Counted from the first letter of the stretch, positions 1 to 8,762 are shown. The stretch is 64,000 nucleotides of DNA from Neorhizobium sp. SHOUNA12A (GCF_023006505.1 NZ_JALBGV010000009.1:62001-126000); one strand, 5' to 3'. Made by a program: numbers and translations. The notes: generated from the letters alone by a model not told the origin.

Positions 1-24
1 GGTGCACCTTTGGGTTTAGCTCGA

Positions 25-41
25 GATATCAAAAGGATATC
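25..41. promoter_or_regulatory. Possible operator upstream of ROK gene
   Basis: GATATC occurs twice (25-30 and 36-41) separated by AAAAG, giving a two-fold symmetric 17-bp site about 55 nt before the ROK start codon. An autoregulatory operator is one reading. The site is short, AT-rich and found only once here, so support is weak. Confidence 0.25.
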
Positions 42-96
42 CCGCATTCCCGAATGAGGTTTCTCCGTCGATTCAAGGCTTCTGGGAGGAAGAGCC

Positions 97-1338
97 ATGT
101 CGGTTTCGGATAGTGTGGCGCAAGGCCACGCGCTGCTGGGCAATTTTACCGGCGGCTCAAATCAGGTGCGGGTGAGGGCCTATAACGAGCGGCTCGTGCT
201 TTCGCTTGTGCGCCTGAACAGCTCGATGTCGAAGGCGGATATCACGCGACGCAGCGGGCTTTCCGCCCAGACCGTCTCGGTCATCATGCGGGCGCTCGAA
301 AAGGACGGTCTACTGTTGCGCGGCGAACCGGTGCGCGGCCGGGTGGGGCAGCCTTCGGTGCCGATGCGTCTCAATCCGGATGCGGCCTATTCGTTCGGCG
401 TGAAGATCGGCCGGCGTAGTGCCGACCTGGTGCTGATGGATTTCGTCGGTCATATCCGGCTGCAATATCACGAGACCTATGCCTATCCGCTTCCCGGGAA
501 GATCATCGAGATCATCACGTCCGGCATTGCGCGGCTCGAAGGCCAGTTGAATGAGGTACAGCGCGGCCGTATCGCCGGGATCGGGATCGCCGCGCCATTC
601 GAACTCTGGAACTGGGCCGAGGAGGTGGGCGCTCCACAAGGGGCGATGGAGGTTTGGCGCGGGTTCGATCTGCAGGCGGAAATCGCAGCTAAGGTCCAGC
701 ACGCGGTCTATCTGCAGAACGACGCGACCAGCGCCTGCGGCGCAGAACTGGTATTCGGCGTTGGCCCATCTTATCCGGATTTCGTGTATTTCTTCATCGG
801 ATCGTTCATCGGCGGCGGGATCGTTCTGAATTCCGCGATTTTCTCCGGCCGGACCGGAACCGCCGGCGCGGTGGGGCCGCTTCCGGTGCGTGGCAAGGAT
901 GGCGAAACGCGCCAATTGCTCGACATCGCCTCGATCTTCGTCCTGGAGAACCTTCTGAAAGAGCGGAACCTGGATCCGCAGCCGCTCTGGTATTCCGCCG
1001 ACGACTGGATCGATTTCGGAGAACCGCTCGATCTGTGGATTCTCCAGACCGCGAATGCGCTCGCCCAAGCGATCGTCGCGGCAGCCTCGATCATCGATTT
1101 TGGCGCCGCCGTGATCGACGGCGGTTTTCCGGCCTGGGTGCGGCAACGAATTGTCGCCTCGACCATCGAGGCGGTGGCACGACTCGACCTTCAGGGCGTC
1201 ATCATTCCCGATATCATCGAGGGAATGGTCGGCTCCCAGGCGCGGGCGATCGGCGGCGCCAGCCTGCCGATCTTTGCCAAATACCTCACCGACCAAAACG
1301 TGCTTTTCAAAGACCTGCGCGAGATGCCGACAGGTTAA
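97..1338 (+). CDS. ROK-family transcriptional regulator
   Basis: This is a 413-aa protein with an N-terminal winged helix-turn-helix (about residues 44-75, SKADITRRSGLS followed by TVSVIMRALEKDGL) and a C-terminal ROK sugar-kinase-like domain. QNDA with Asp209 matches the catalytic-loop position of ROK kinases. The usual ROK zinc motif (CxCGxxGCxE) is not visible, and the N-terminal phosphate loop is altered (GVKIGRR instead of DxGGT), so a pure sensor-regulator is likelier than an active kinase. A strong GGGAGGA precedes the ATG. It is convergent with the RraA/IlvD pair. Whether it regulates that cluster is unknown. Confidence 0.85.
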   Translation: MSVSDSVAQGHALLGNFTGGSNQVRVRAYNERLVLSLVRLNSSMSKADITRRSGLSAQTVSVIMRALEKDGLLLRGEPVRGRVGQPSVPMRLNPDAAYSFGVKIGRRSADLVLMDFVGHIRLQYHETYAYPLPGKIIEIITSGIARLEGQLNEVQRGRIAGIGIAAPFELWNWAEEVGAPQGAMEVWRGFDLQAEIAAKVQHAVYLQNDATSACGAELVFGVGPSYPDFVYFFIGSFIGGGIVLNSAIFSGRTGTAGAVGPLPVRGKDGETRQLLDIASIFVLENLLKERNLDPQPLWYSADDWIDFGEPLDLWILQTANALAQAIVAAASIIDFGAAVIDGGFPAWVRQRIVASTIEAVARLDLQGVIIPDIIEGMVGSQARAIGGASLPIFAKYLTDQNVLFKDLREMPTG

Positions 1339-1402
1339 TTGACTGCCAGCCGGGTTCCATTGATCCCGACGCCGTTTCGTTTGATCGGTGGAGAAAGCAG
1401 CT

Positions 1403-2128
1403 TTAGCGGCCCTTGGCCTGGCGCCAGCGGGCGAAATCCGTCTTGGTCTCCTCCCTGGTCGCCGGATAGAGGCCGATGATCGAGCGGCCGCTCAGGACTT
1501 CCTCGGTGACGAAATCCTCGAATGCGGTCATCTCGACCACCTCGTCGGCGATCTCGTCGGCGATGCCGGCCGGAACGATAACAACGCCTTCATTGTCGCC
1601 GACAACCACGTCGCCCGGCCAGACTGCGACGTCGCCGCAGCCGATCGGCACGTTGATATCGAGCGCCTGATGGAGCGTCAGGTTGGTTGGGGCGGAGGGG
1701 CGGTTATGATAGGCGCGGATGCCGAGTTCGGCAATTTCGGGACTATCGCGAAATCCGCCATCGGTGACGACGCCGACGACGCCGCGTACCATCAGGCGCG
1801 ACACGAGGATGGAACCGGCGGAGGCGGCTCGGGGATCCCTGCGGCTGTCCATGACCATCACATGGCCGGCCGGGCACTGCTCGACGGCGGCGCGCTGCGG
1901 ATGCAGCGGGTTCTGGAACACCGAAAGCGGGTTGAGGTCCTCACGTGCCGGAATGTAACGCAGGGTGAAGGCTTGGCCGACCATGTTCTGCTGCTTATGG
2001 GAAAGCGGCCGGACATCCTGGATGAACTGATTGCGCAGTCCACGCTTGAAGAGCGCGGTGCAGATCGTCGCGCAGCTGATGCCCTCGTATTTCTTGCGCG
2101 TGGTCTCGGAAAGAACGTAGTCGGTCAT
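1403..2128 (-). CDS. RraA-family protein, HMG/CHA aldolase-like
   Basis: This is a 241-aa member of the RraA / 4-hydroxy-4-methyl-2-oxoglutarate aldolase-like family. The active-site signature DGGFRD is present (about residues 123-128), with Arg127 and Asp128 expected to bind the 2-oxo acid and a divalent metal. The family includes class II pyruvate aldolases and oxaloacetate decarboxylases as well as the RNase E regulator. Here it lies 11 nt downstream of the IlvD/Edd dehydratase in one operon, so a role in cleaving or decarboxylating a sugar-acid intermediate is likelier than RNA regulation. The substrate cannot be read from sequence. Confidence 0.75.
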   Translation of the reverse strand: MTDYVLSETTRKKYEGISCATICTALFKRGLRNQFIQDVRPLSHKQQNMVGQAFTLRYIPAREDLNPLSVFQNPLHPQRAAVEQCPAGHVMVMDSRRDPRAASAGSILVSRLMVRGVVGVVTDGGFRDSPEIAELGIRAYHNRPSAPTNLTLHQALDINVPIGCGDVAVWPGDVVVGDNEGVVIVPAGIADEIADEVVEMTAFEDFVTEEVLSGRSIIGLYPATREETKTDFARWRQAKGR

Positions 2129-2139
2129 GGGGTCTCCAC

Positions 2140-3870
2140 TCAGAAAATGTCGGGCTCGCCGGCGGTCGCGCCGAATTGCCGTTCGAGGAAATCGAAATCG
2201 CAGCCTTCGTTGGCCTGCTTGATGTGCTTTGAGAACATCCAGCCATAACCGCGTTCATATTTATCGGCCGGGGCCACCCATTCGGCGCGGCGTTTGGCAA
2301 GCGTCTCTTCGTCCACCAGCATGTCGATCGAGCGGTTTGGCAGGTCGACGCGGATGATGTCGCCGGTGCGCACCAGCGACAGCGGCCCGCCGATATGGGC
2401 TTCCGGCGCCACATGCAGGATGCAGGCGCCGTAGCTGGTGCCGGACATGCGGGCATCGGAAATGCGTAGCATATCGCGAAAACCCTGTTTCAGGATCTTC
2501 TTCGGGATAGGAAGCATGCCCCATTCAGGCATGCCCGGGCCGCCCTTCGGGCCGGCATTGCGCAGAATCAGTACGTGATCGGCGGTGACGTCCAGATCGT
2601 CGCGGTCAATCATCGCCTTCATTTCGGGATAGCTGTCGAAGACGAGGGCAGGGCCTTCGTGAACCCGCAGCCGCGGTTCGCAGGCAGAGGGCTTCATGAC
2701 GCAGCCGTCTGGCGCGAGGTTGCCCTTGAGGACCGCCAACGAACCTTCGTGATAGATCGGGTTCGACAAGGGGCGGATGACGTCGCTGTTGTAGACTTCG
2801 GCGCCTTTCAGCGTCTCGCCGAGCGGGAAACCGCTGACGGTCATTGCGTCGAGTTTCAGGAGATCCTTGATCTCCGACATCAGGGCGCGCAGGCCGCCGG
2901 CATAATAGAAGTCTTCCATCAGGTATTTGTCGCCGGTCGGACGAATGTTGGCAACAACAGGCGTCGTGCGTCCCGCCTTGTCGAGATCGTCCAGCGTCAG
3001 CGGCACGCCGGCGCGGCGGGCCATCGACAGGAGATGGACAACGGCATTGGTGGAACAGCCGGTCGCCATGGCGACGGTCGTGGCGTTGTGGACCGCGTCG
3101 GCCGTGATGATCTTGTCCGGAGTCAACTCATCCCAGACCATTTCGACGATCCGGCGGCCGCACCGCGTGCTCATGCGGATATGGTTGACGTCGGCGGCGG
3201 GAATGGAGCTTGCGCCGGGGAGGGTGAGGCCGAGCGCCTCGGCGATCGCGGTCATCGTGCTTGCGGTGCCGAAGGTCATGCAATGGCCGTAGGAACGGGC
3301 AATGCCTTCCTCGACGCCGGTCCATTGCTCTTCGGAAATCGTGCCGGCGCGGCGTTCGTCCCAGTATTTCCAGGCGTCCGAGCCGGAGCCCAGCCATTCG
3401 CCCTTGTAATTGCCGCGCAGCATCGGTCCGGCGGGCAGGAAGATCATCGGGAAACCAGCGCTGATGGCGCCCATGACGAGGGCAGGGGTGGTCTTGTCGC
3501 AGCCACCCATCAACACGGCCCCGTCGACCGGATGGGCGCGCAACAGCTCTTCCGTCTCCATGGCGAGAAAGTTACGGTAGAGCATGGAGGTCGGCTTCAG
3601 CGCGCTTTCGGAGAGCGACTGCACCGGCAGTTCCACCGGAAAGCCGCCTGCCTGAAGTACGCCGCGCTTCACATGCTCGACGCGGTCCTTGAAATGGGCG
3701 TGGCAGGCGTTGAGGTCAGACCAGGTATTGAGGATGGCGATGATCGGCTTTTTGCCCCAATCCTTCTCGTCATAACCCATCTGCATCATGCGGGAGCGAT
3801 GTCCCGACGAACGAAGATCATCCGGCGCGAACCAGCGTGCGCTGCGGAGATTGGCTGCTTGCTTGGTCAT
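2140..3870 (-). CDS. IlvD/Edd sugar-acid dehydratase (arabonate/xylonate type)
   Basis: This 576-aa Fe-S dehydratase would convert an aldonate to its 2-keto-3-deoxy acid in the cytosol. Cys56 (NACHAHF), Cys124 (GGCDKT) and Cys197 (GHCMTFG) match the cluster ligands of the family, and the length fits arabonate/xylonate/fuconate dehydratases rather than the longer Edd. I chose the ATG at 3870, preceded by GGAAGAG. An upstream in-frame start at 3987 would run through the operator repeats. It is divergent from the GntR regulator and shares its control region. Downstream neighbours (RraA-like) and divergent ones (DapA-like, lactonase, epimerase) support non-phosphorylated pentose or deoxyhexose oxidation. 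Confidence 0.85.
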   Translation of the reverse strand: MTKQAANLRSARWFAPDDLRSSGHRSRMMQMGYDEKDWGKKPIIAILNTWSDLNACHAHFKDRVEHVKRGVLQAGGFPVELPVQSLSESALKPTSMLYRNFLAMETEELLRAHPVDGAVLMGGCDKTTPALVMGAISAGFPMIFLPAGPMLRGNYKGEWLGSGSDAWKYWDERRAGTISEEQWTGVEEGIARSYGHCMTFGTASTMTAIAEALGLTLPGASSIPAADVNHIRMSTRCGRRIVEMVWDELTPDKIITADAVHNATTVAMATGCSTNAVVHLLSMARRAGVPLTLDDLDKAGRTTPVVANIRPTGDKYLMEDFYYAGGLRALMSEIKDLLKLDAMTVSGFPLGETLKGAEVYNSDVIRPLSNPIYHEGSLAVLKGNLAPDGCVMKPSACEPRLRVHEGPALVFDSYPEMKAMIDRDDLDVTADHVLILRNAGPKGGPGMPEWGMLPIPKKILKQGFRDMLRISDARMSGTSYGACILHVAPEAHIGGPLSLVRTGDIIRVDLPNRSIDMLVDEETLAKRRAEWVAPADKYERGYGWMFSKHIKQANEGCDFDFLERQFGATAGEPDIF

Positions 3871-3975
3871 GCTTGCTCTTCCAGAAATCCTGCCATCATT
3901 CCGGTGTCGATTATGTTTCGATCCGGGGACGGAGCTCCTCCCGCCCGGCATCAACTTAAACAGGCTTTGCGGAAA

Positions 3976-4022
3976 TTGATATATCAAGTTTCAGATTTCT
4001 GCCTTGATATATCAAATTTCAG
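3976..4022. promoter_or_regulatory. Tandem palindromic operator for the divergent GntR regulator
   Basis: The 12-bp palindrome TTGATATATCAA occurs at 3976-3987 and again at 4004-4015. Each is followed by the near-identical tail (G/A)TTTCAG, so the 19-bp unit is repeated with 18 of 19 bases the same. Centres are 28 bp apart. The pair lies between the divergent IlvD and GntR start codons, which fits two GntR/FCD dimers silencing both promoters. Confidence 0.7.
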
Positions 4023-4057
4023 GTGGTAGATCAGCGCCATAAGCATGGAGGATATGA

Positions 4058-4726
4058 ATGGGAGGTGACGACGCACTTCTGCCCGTGGAGCCGGTTTTTC
4101 TGAAAAGCCTGCGCGACCACGTCTATGGCCTAGTGCGCGACGCCATTCTTGCCGGCCGACTGAAGGGTGGCGAAAAGCTCAACGAGCGTCATCTCGCCAG
4201 TCAGCTTGGCATCAGCACGACGCCTCTGAAGGAGGCCTTGCGCGTACTCGAAGCCGAAGGTTTGGTACGATCGGAGCCCCGCCGTGGGATCTACATCACC
4301 TTCAATGCCGGCCAGGCGGAAGAGATGATGCTGGCGCGTGCCGCGCTCGAAAGCATGATCGCTCGCCAGGCCGCCAAGCGGGTGACGGATGAAGATATTG
4401 CCCTGATGTGCGAGCTCATCGTCGAGATGCGGGCCGGTCTCGAGACGGTGGATGTGCTGCAGTTCATCGCTCTCAACGAGCGCTTCCACAACGCCATCCA
4501 TGAAGCATCTGGCTGCGGTTATCTGCGTCGCCTGCAGGGCGGCCAGAACATCTACACCCATGCGGCCCGTCTCAGCGTGCTGTCGGAGGAGCGGGAGCGC
4601 TTCCTGGCGGTCGAGGAACATCAGGCCATCGCCAACGCGATCGCCGCCCGCGAGCCGGATCTCGCCGAGCGGCTGATGCGCGACCACGTCATTCGCTCGG
4701 GCGAGAAACATCTTCTCCGGGTGTAG
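4058..4726 (+). CDS. GntR-family regulator, FCD (FadR-type) domain
   Basis: This is a 222-aa protein. The N-terminal GntR winged helix includes LNERHLASQLGIS and the following recognition helix TPLKEALRVLEAEGLV. An all-helical FCD ligand-binding domain follows, with the conserved NERFHNAIHEASG segment and the C-terminal MRDHV histidine. It is probably a repressor released by a sugar-acid intermediate. The gene is divergent from the IlvD operon and about 25 nt ahead of the DapA-like gene. The duplicated TTGATATATCAA site just upstream is its likely target. The earlier ATG at 4046 is out of frame and stops quickly, so 4058 is preferred. Confidence 0.85.
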   Translation: MGGDDALLPVEPVFLKSLRDHVYGLVRDAILAGRLKGGEKLNERHLASQLGISTTPLKEALRVLEAEGLVRSEPRRGIYITFNAGQAEEMMLARAALESMIARQAAKRVTDEDIALMCELIVEMRAGLETVDVLQFIALNERFHNAIHEASGCGYLRRLQGGQNIYTHAARLSVLSEERERFLAVEEHQAIANAIAAREPDLAERLMRDHVIRSGEKHLLRV

Positions 4727-4751
4727 CAAGTCGGGAATGGGGGAAACGGAC

Positions 4752-5660
4752 ATGAATATCCGCGATTACAAGCGCGTCCTCACGGGCATTTCGGGCGTCC
4801 ACGTGACTGCCTACGACAACCAGGGGACGATCGATCCTCACTTGACCGGCAAGATCATCCGCCGCATTGCCGACGCGGGCATTCACAATATCGTCTGCGG
4901 CGGCAATACCGGCGAGTTCTACAGCCTTCAGCATGAGGAAGTGCTTCGCCTGCAGGCTATCTGCGTCGCAGCTGTCGAGGGCAAGACAGTCGTCACCGCC
5001 GCAGCCGGCCGTTCGGTCGGCGAAGCGATTGCGACCGCCAAGTCGGCCAAGCGTGAAGGCGCTCAGGGAGTGATGGTCCATCACCCGCTCGATCCATTCG
5101 CCGCACCCTGCTCGCAGGCCGACTATTTCATCGCCATCGCCGAGGCTTCGGAACTGCCGCTCGTCGCCTATGTGCGGTCCAATGCAATGGCCGTCGACGA
5201 TCTTGCCCGCATTGCCACCCATCCGAACATTGCCGGCGTCAAGTTCGCCTCGACCGACATGATGCTGTTTTCCGAATGCGTGCGGGCGACCGAGGGCACG
5301 GATGCGGTCTGGATCTGCGGTCTCGCCGAGGGCTGGGCGGCACCCTTTTACGCACTCGGCGCCAAGGGATTCACGTCCGGCCTCGTCAATATCGATCCGG
5401 CCCGGTCGCTGGCGATCTGGAATGCGCTCGAAGCGGGCGACTATGCCAGGACGCGGGCGCTGGTCGCCAAGATTGCAGGCTTCGAAACGTTGCGCACCAA
5501 GTTCAACAACGGTGCCAATGTCACGGTCGTCAAGGAGGCTTTGGCCTTGCGAGGCGAAAACCTCGGGCCGGTGCGTCTGCCGGGCCTGCCGGCGCTCGAT
5601 GCCGCCGACCGCGATCGCCTCGAACAGATCTTAAAGGGCTGGGAACCTGTCGCCGCTTAA
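4752..5660 (+). CDS. DapA-family 2-keto-3-deoxy sugar-acid lyase/dehydratase
   Basis: This is a 302-aa (beta/alpha)8 class I aldolase-family enzyme. Schiff-base Lys164 is in AGVKFAS, Tyr140 is in VAYVRSN and the substrate carboxylate loop is GGNTGEF (about 50-56). The family includes dihydrodipicolinate synthase, KDG aldolases and 2-keto-3-deoxyarabonate dehydratase. The cluster has an aldonate dehydratase, so it probably acts on the 2-keto-3-deoxy product. Whether it cleaves (pyruvate plus aldehyde) or dehydrates (to 2-oxoglutarate semialdehyde) is not visible. I took the ATG at 4752, with GGGGGA upstream, over the ATG at 4737. Confidence 0.8.
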   Translation: MNIRDYKRVLTGISGVHVTAYDNQGTIDPHLTGKIIRRIADAGIHNIVCGGNTGEFYSLQHEEVLRLQAICVAAVEGKTVVTAAAGRSVGEAIATAKSAKREGAQGVMVHHPLDPFAAPCSQADYFIAIAEASELPLVAYVRSNAMAVDDLARIATHPNIAGVKFASTDMMLFSECVRATEGTDAVWICGLAEGWAAPFYALGAKGFTSGLVNIDPARSLAIWNALEAGDYARTRALVAKIAGFETLRTKFNNGANVTVVKEALALRGENLGPVRLPGLPALDAADRDRLEQILKGWEPVAA

Positions 5661-5767
5661 GCGTCGAAGGAGAGGCCTCGCGAATACCGGCGTTCCTGGC
5701 GCCGTTCACTGATCCCGCGCCGACGGATCACCCGCCGGCCCGTCCTTCGTTCATCCGGATAGACCCC

Positions 5768-6970
5768 ATGAAAATCACAGCGCTCGAAACCGTCCAACTT
5801 CCCAGCCTGAACAATATCATCTGGCTTCGCATCCATACGGACGAAGGGATCATTGGCCTTGGCGAGACCTTTCGCGGGGCGGATGCCGTCGCGACCTACC
5901 TGCATGCGGAAGTCGCGCCGGCGCTGATCGGTAAGAACCCGCTGGAGATCGATCGGATTTCCAAACAGCTGACAGAAACCTATGTGGGCTTCCGTTCCTC
6001 GGGCGTCGAAATCCGCGCGGCATCCGCCGTCGATATCGCGCTCTGGGACATTCTCGGCAAGGTCACGAACCAGCCGATCCACCAGCTTCTCGGCGGCCTT
6101 TCGCGGCCATCGATCCGCACCTACAACACCTGCGCCGGTTATTCCTACAACAGCCGCGGCTCGCGCCGCTATATCGGCGACGCCGACAAGCCTCAAGGCC
6201 CCTATGACGATCAGGTCGCCTTCACCAACGATGCGGGGGCGCTTGCCGAAAGCCTGCTGTCCGAAGGTATCACCGCCATGAAGATCTGGCCGCTCGATCC
6301 GTTCGCGGTCGCCAGCGGCGGCAATTTCATTCATCGGGATGACCTCGAAAAAGGGCTCGAGCCGTTCCGCAAGATTCGCGACGCGGTCGGCAACAAGATG
6401 GAAGTGATGGTCGAGCTGCATTCGATGTGGGATTTGCCGTCGGCGCTGGCGATTGCCCGCGAGATCAAGGAATTCCGCCCCTTCTGGATGGAGGACCCGA
6501 TCAAGATGCAGGATACGGAAGCGCTGGTGATCTATGCGGAGCGCTCGGGCCTGCCGGTCTGCGCCAGCGAGACGCTGGCAACCCGTGCCCAGTTCGTCGA
6601 ACTGCTGCGCAAGAATGCCGTCGACTACGCCATGCTCGACATTTCCTGGTGCGGTGGTTTGAGCGAGGCGAAGAAGATCGCCACGATGGCGGAGGCATTC
6701 CAGCGGCCGATCGCGCCGCATGACTGCACCGGCCCGGTCGTGTTCACCGCCTCGATCCATCTGGCGCTCAACGCGCCGAACGCAGTCTTCCAAGAGTCGG
6801 TACGCGCCTATTACTCGACTTGGTACCGCGATCTCGTCACAGTCATGCCGCGTATCGAAAACGGCCAGATCTATCCGTTCGAAGGAGCGGGCCTCGGGCT
6901 GGAACTCAGCGATTACGTGCTCGACAATCCCGACGTCATCCGCCGCACCACCAAGGTCGGCGACCTGTGA
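5768..6970 (+). CDS. Enolase-superfamily sugar-acid dehydratase (MR/MLE type)
   Basis: This is a 400-aa mandelate racemase/muconate lactonizing-type protein. A capping domain (about 1-120) precedes the barrel. Lys172 (AMKIW) lies at the end of the second strand. The metal ligands are probably Glu216 (VELH), Glu242 (MEDP) and the Glu of CASETL, and a His in PHDCTGP is the candidate general base. The start MKITALET is conserved-looking, and the preceding 107 nt hold no gene. It may dehydrate a second aldonate epimer, or supply the substrate that the IlvD enzyme does not handle. Its stop overlaps the lactonase start by one base, so the two are co-translated. Confidence 0.82.
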   Translation: MKITALETVQLPSLNNIIWLRIHTDEGIIGLGETFRGADAVATYLHAEVAPALIGKNPLEIDRISKQLTETYVGFRSSGVEIRAASAVDIALWDILGKVTNQPIHQLLGGLSRPSIRTYNTCAGYSYNSRGSRRYIGDADKPQGPYDDQVAFTNDAGALAESLLSEGITAMKIWPLDPFAVASGGNFIHRDDLEKGLEPFRKIRDAVGNKMEVMVELHSMWDLPSALAIAREIKEFRPFWMEDPIKMQDTEALVIYAERSGLPVCASETLATRAQFVELLRKNAVDYAMLDISWCGGLSEAKKIATMAEAFQRPIAPHDCTGPVVFTASIHLALNAPNAVFQESVRAYYSTWYRDLVTVMPRIENGQIYPFEGAGLGLELSDYVLDNPDVIRRTTKVGDL

Positions 6971-7842
6971 TGCGTTTCGAACCGGTCGGTCGCCTCAGTC
7001 TCGGGCTTGGCGAAGGCCCGGTCTGGGACGAAAGACGCAATCTCGTCTTTCTCTGCGACATCCCGACCGGCCGGCTGCTGGCGATCCGGCTCGGCGAGGG
7101 CCAGGTCGACGAGTGGGTTCTCGGTACCAATGTCTGTTCGCTCGGGCTTTGTGAAAGCGGCCGGCTGGTCGTGTCGCTGATGCGTGAGATTATTCTCTTC
7201 GACCCGGAGACCGGGGAGCGTCAGACGCTCGCGCATCTCGACGGCGAGCTTGAGACCAATCGGCTCAATGATGGCAAAGTGGGACCGGACGGCGCCTTCT
7301 GGGTCGGCACGACCGACCAGCGGCCGGAGCGGCAGCCGGTCTGTTCGCTTTACCGCATCGGTGCGGACGGCAAGTTTGCCGTCAAGAAGAGCGGGCTTTT
7401 GATCTCGAACGGGCTCGCCTGGTCGCCGGACGGCACGAGCATGTATCACTCGGATTCGGGCGGCCAGTGGATCGAGCGGCATGATTTCGACGTGGCTACG
7501 GGCGAGATCGGCGAAGGCGTCCGGATCGCCATGCCCGGCGAAGCGGATGGGCGGCCGGATGGCGGCGCGACCGATGCCGACGGCTTCTACTGGAGTGCCG
7601 GCGTTTCGGCCGGATATCTCAACCGCTATTCGCCGGAGGGCGTGGTGGTCGGCAAATATCCGCTGCCGGTGGCGACGCCGACCATGCCGTGTTTCTGCGG
7701 CCCTGATCTCAAGACGCTGCTCGTCACGTCGCACCGCTATCTTTCGCCGGAGAGGCTGGAGGCTTATCCCTTGAGCGGCGCGGTGCTGGTCGCATCCTCG
7801 CCGGTCGCCGGGGTGCCGGTCGCACGTATGAAAGGATTTTGA
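6970..7842 (+). CDS. SMP-30/gluconolactonase-family lactonase
   Basis: This is a 290-aa six-bladed beta-propeller that would hydrolyse an aldonolactone to the aldonate. Expected divalent-metal ligands are visible: Glu in LGEGPVWD near the N-terminus, Asn in NRLNDGK, Asn in ISNGLAWSPDG and Asp in GRPDGG. It has no signal peptide, so it is cytosolic. The start overlaps the upstream enolase stop as TGATG. In the cluster it would act between a sugar 1-dehydrogenase, which is not present in this module, and the dehydratases. Confidence 0.85.
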   Translation: MRFEPVGRLSLGLGEGPVWDERRNLVFLCDIPTGRLLAIRLGEGQVDEWVLGTNVCSLGLCESGRLVVSLMREIILFDPETGERQTLAHLDGELETNRLNDGKVGPDGAFWVGTTDQRPERQPVCSLYRIGADGKFAVKKSGLLISNGLAWSPDGTSMYHSDSGGQWIERHDFDVATGEIGEGVRIAMPGEADGRPDGGATDADGFYWSAGVSAGYLNRYSPEGVVVGKYPLPVATPTMPCFCGPDLKTLLVTSHRYLSPERLEAYPLSGAVLVASSPVAGVPVARMKGF

Positions 7843-7843
7843 C

Positions 7844-7879
7844 ATGGATTTCGACAAGGCCAACAAGATCGATGACTGA
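7844..7879 (+). other. 11-codon mini-ORF with its own RBS, gene remnant or leader
   Basis: ATG at 7844 has a good AAAGGA seven bases upstream and opens an 11-residue frame (MDFDKANKIDD), which ends at 7877-7879 inside the start of the aldose epimerase. The epimerase ATG at 7872 has no convincing SD of its own. The mini-ORF may be the 5' stub of a deleted gene, a sugar dehydrogenase being the obvious missing enzyme, or a translational-coupling leader. Confidence 0.35.
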
Positions 7880-8762
7880 CGTATCCATTTACACGCTCGA
7901 GGCTGACCGTTGCGAACTGGTTGTCGATGCCGGCCACGGAGCCAGCCTCACCTCCTTCCGGTGGCGAAAGCCGGATGGTGACTGGTTCGAGATCCTGCAT
8001 GCCTGCCCGCCGGCGCAGGTCGCATTGACCGGTGGCTCTTTCATCATGGCACCGTTCGCCAACCGGCTGGATGGAGGCCGCTTCCTGAACGCCGACGGAC
8101 CGGTCGAGGTCCCGCTCAACCGGCCGGAACAGAACATGGCGCTGCACGGATTTTCCCGCGACAGGGCCTGGCAGGTTATCGAGGTCACCGAAAACACGCT
8201 GACCCTGGCCGACGACTTTACCGGCGAGGCGATCCCCTTCGCCTATCGGCTGGTGCAGCATATCTCGATCGGGCCGGGTGGCGCCGAACTGTCGTTGACA
8301 CTGACCAACACTGCGAACCGCACGCTTCCCTATGGCATGGGTTTTCATCCCTGGTTCCGCAAGGAGGATGAAACCTGGCTGAACTTCGACGCCAAGATCG
8401 GTTTTGGCCGTGATCAACGGGGTTTGCCGACCGAGGCCGTTCCAGCCAGTAGGGGGGGCGACTTCGCCGACGGTCTCGATACGTCGAAGATGCCGTGGTT
8501 CGACGGGCATTTTTCGGAATGGGCACCACGCCGGGCAGTCCTCGAGTGGCGACGGGCCGGGGTCAGCATGACGCTTTCGGCGACCGGAGCCCTGACCAAC
8601 CTGCATGTCTACGTGCCCGACGATCGGCCCATTCTCTGCGTCGAACCCGTCAGCCACGTGCCCGACGTCCACAATCGACGGGAACTGGCGCGATACGGCG
8701 ACCTTGAATGGTTGGCACCTGGAGAAACTATCGCGGGGTCCATGGTTCTTCGGTTCTCCTAG
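7872..8762 (+). CDS. Aldose 1-epimerase (mutarotase) family protein
   Basis: This is a 296-aa galactose-mutarotase-like protein. Features include the conserved core NRLDGGRF, the catalytic-histidine region MALHGFSRDRAW, FHPWFRK and an EPVSHVPD loop near the C-terminus. It would interconvert alpha and beta anomers of the sugar before oxidation at C1. I chose the ATG at 7872 because the longer TTG frame at 7839 begins inside the preceding stop codon. Translation is probably coupled to the mini-ORF at 7844-7879. It is the last gene of the plus-strand operon. Confidence 0.82.
   Translation: MTDVSIYTLEADRCELVVDAGHGASLTSFRWRKPDGDWFEILHACPPAQVALTGGSFIMAPFANRLDGGRFLNADGPVEVPLNRPEQNMALHGFSRDRAWQVIEVTENTLTLADDFTGEAIPFAYRLVQHISIGPGGAELSLTLTNTANRTLPYGMGFHPWFRKEDETWLNFDAKIGFGRDQRGLPTEAVPASRGGDFADGLDTSKMPWFDGHFSEWAPRRAVLEWRRAGVSMTLSATGALTNLHVYVPDDRPILCVEPVSHVPDVHNRRELARYGDLEWLAPGETIAGSMVLRFS

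Noticed and set aside
1403-2128. Annotation of this gene as RNase E inhibitor RraA
   Set aside because: The family signature is shared with aldolases, and the sugar-acid operon context favours metabolism, so the RNA-regulation role was not adopted.
3871-3987. Extended N-terminus for the IlvD dehydratase starting at 3987
   Set aside because: The extra 39 residues have no family similarity, the frame begins inside the operator palindrome, and ATG 3870 has a proper RBS.
2575-4029. A 484-codon plus-strand frame opposite the IlvD dehydratase
   Set aside because: It is a mirror of the IlvD frame with no motifs, and its end runs across the GntR operator region.
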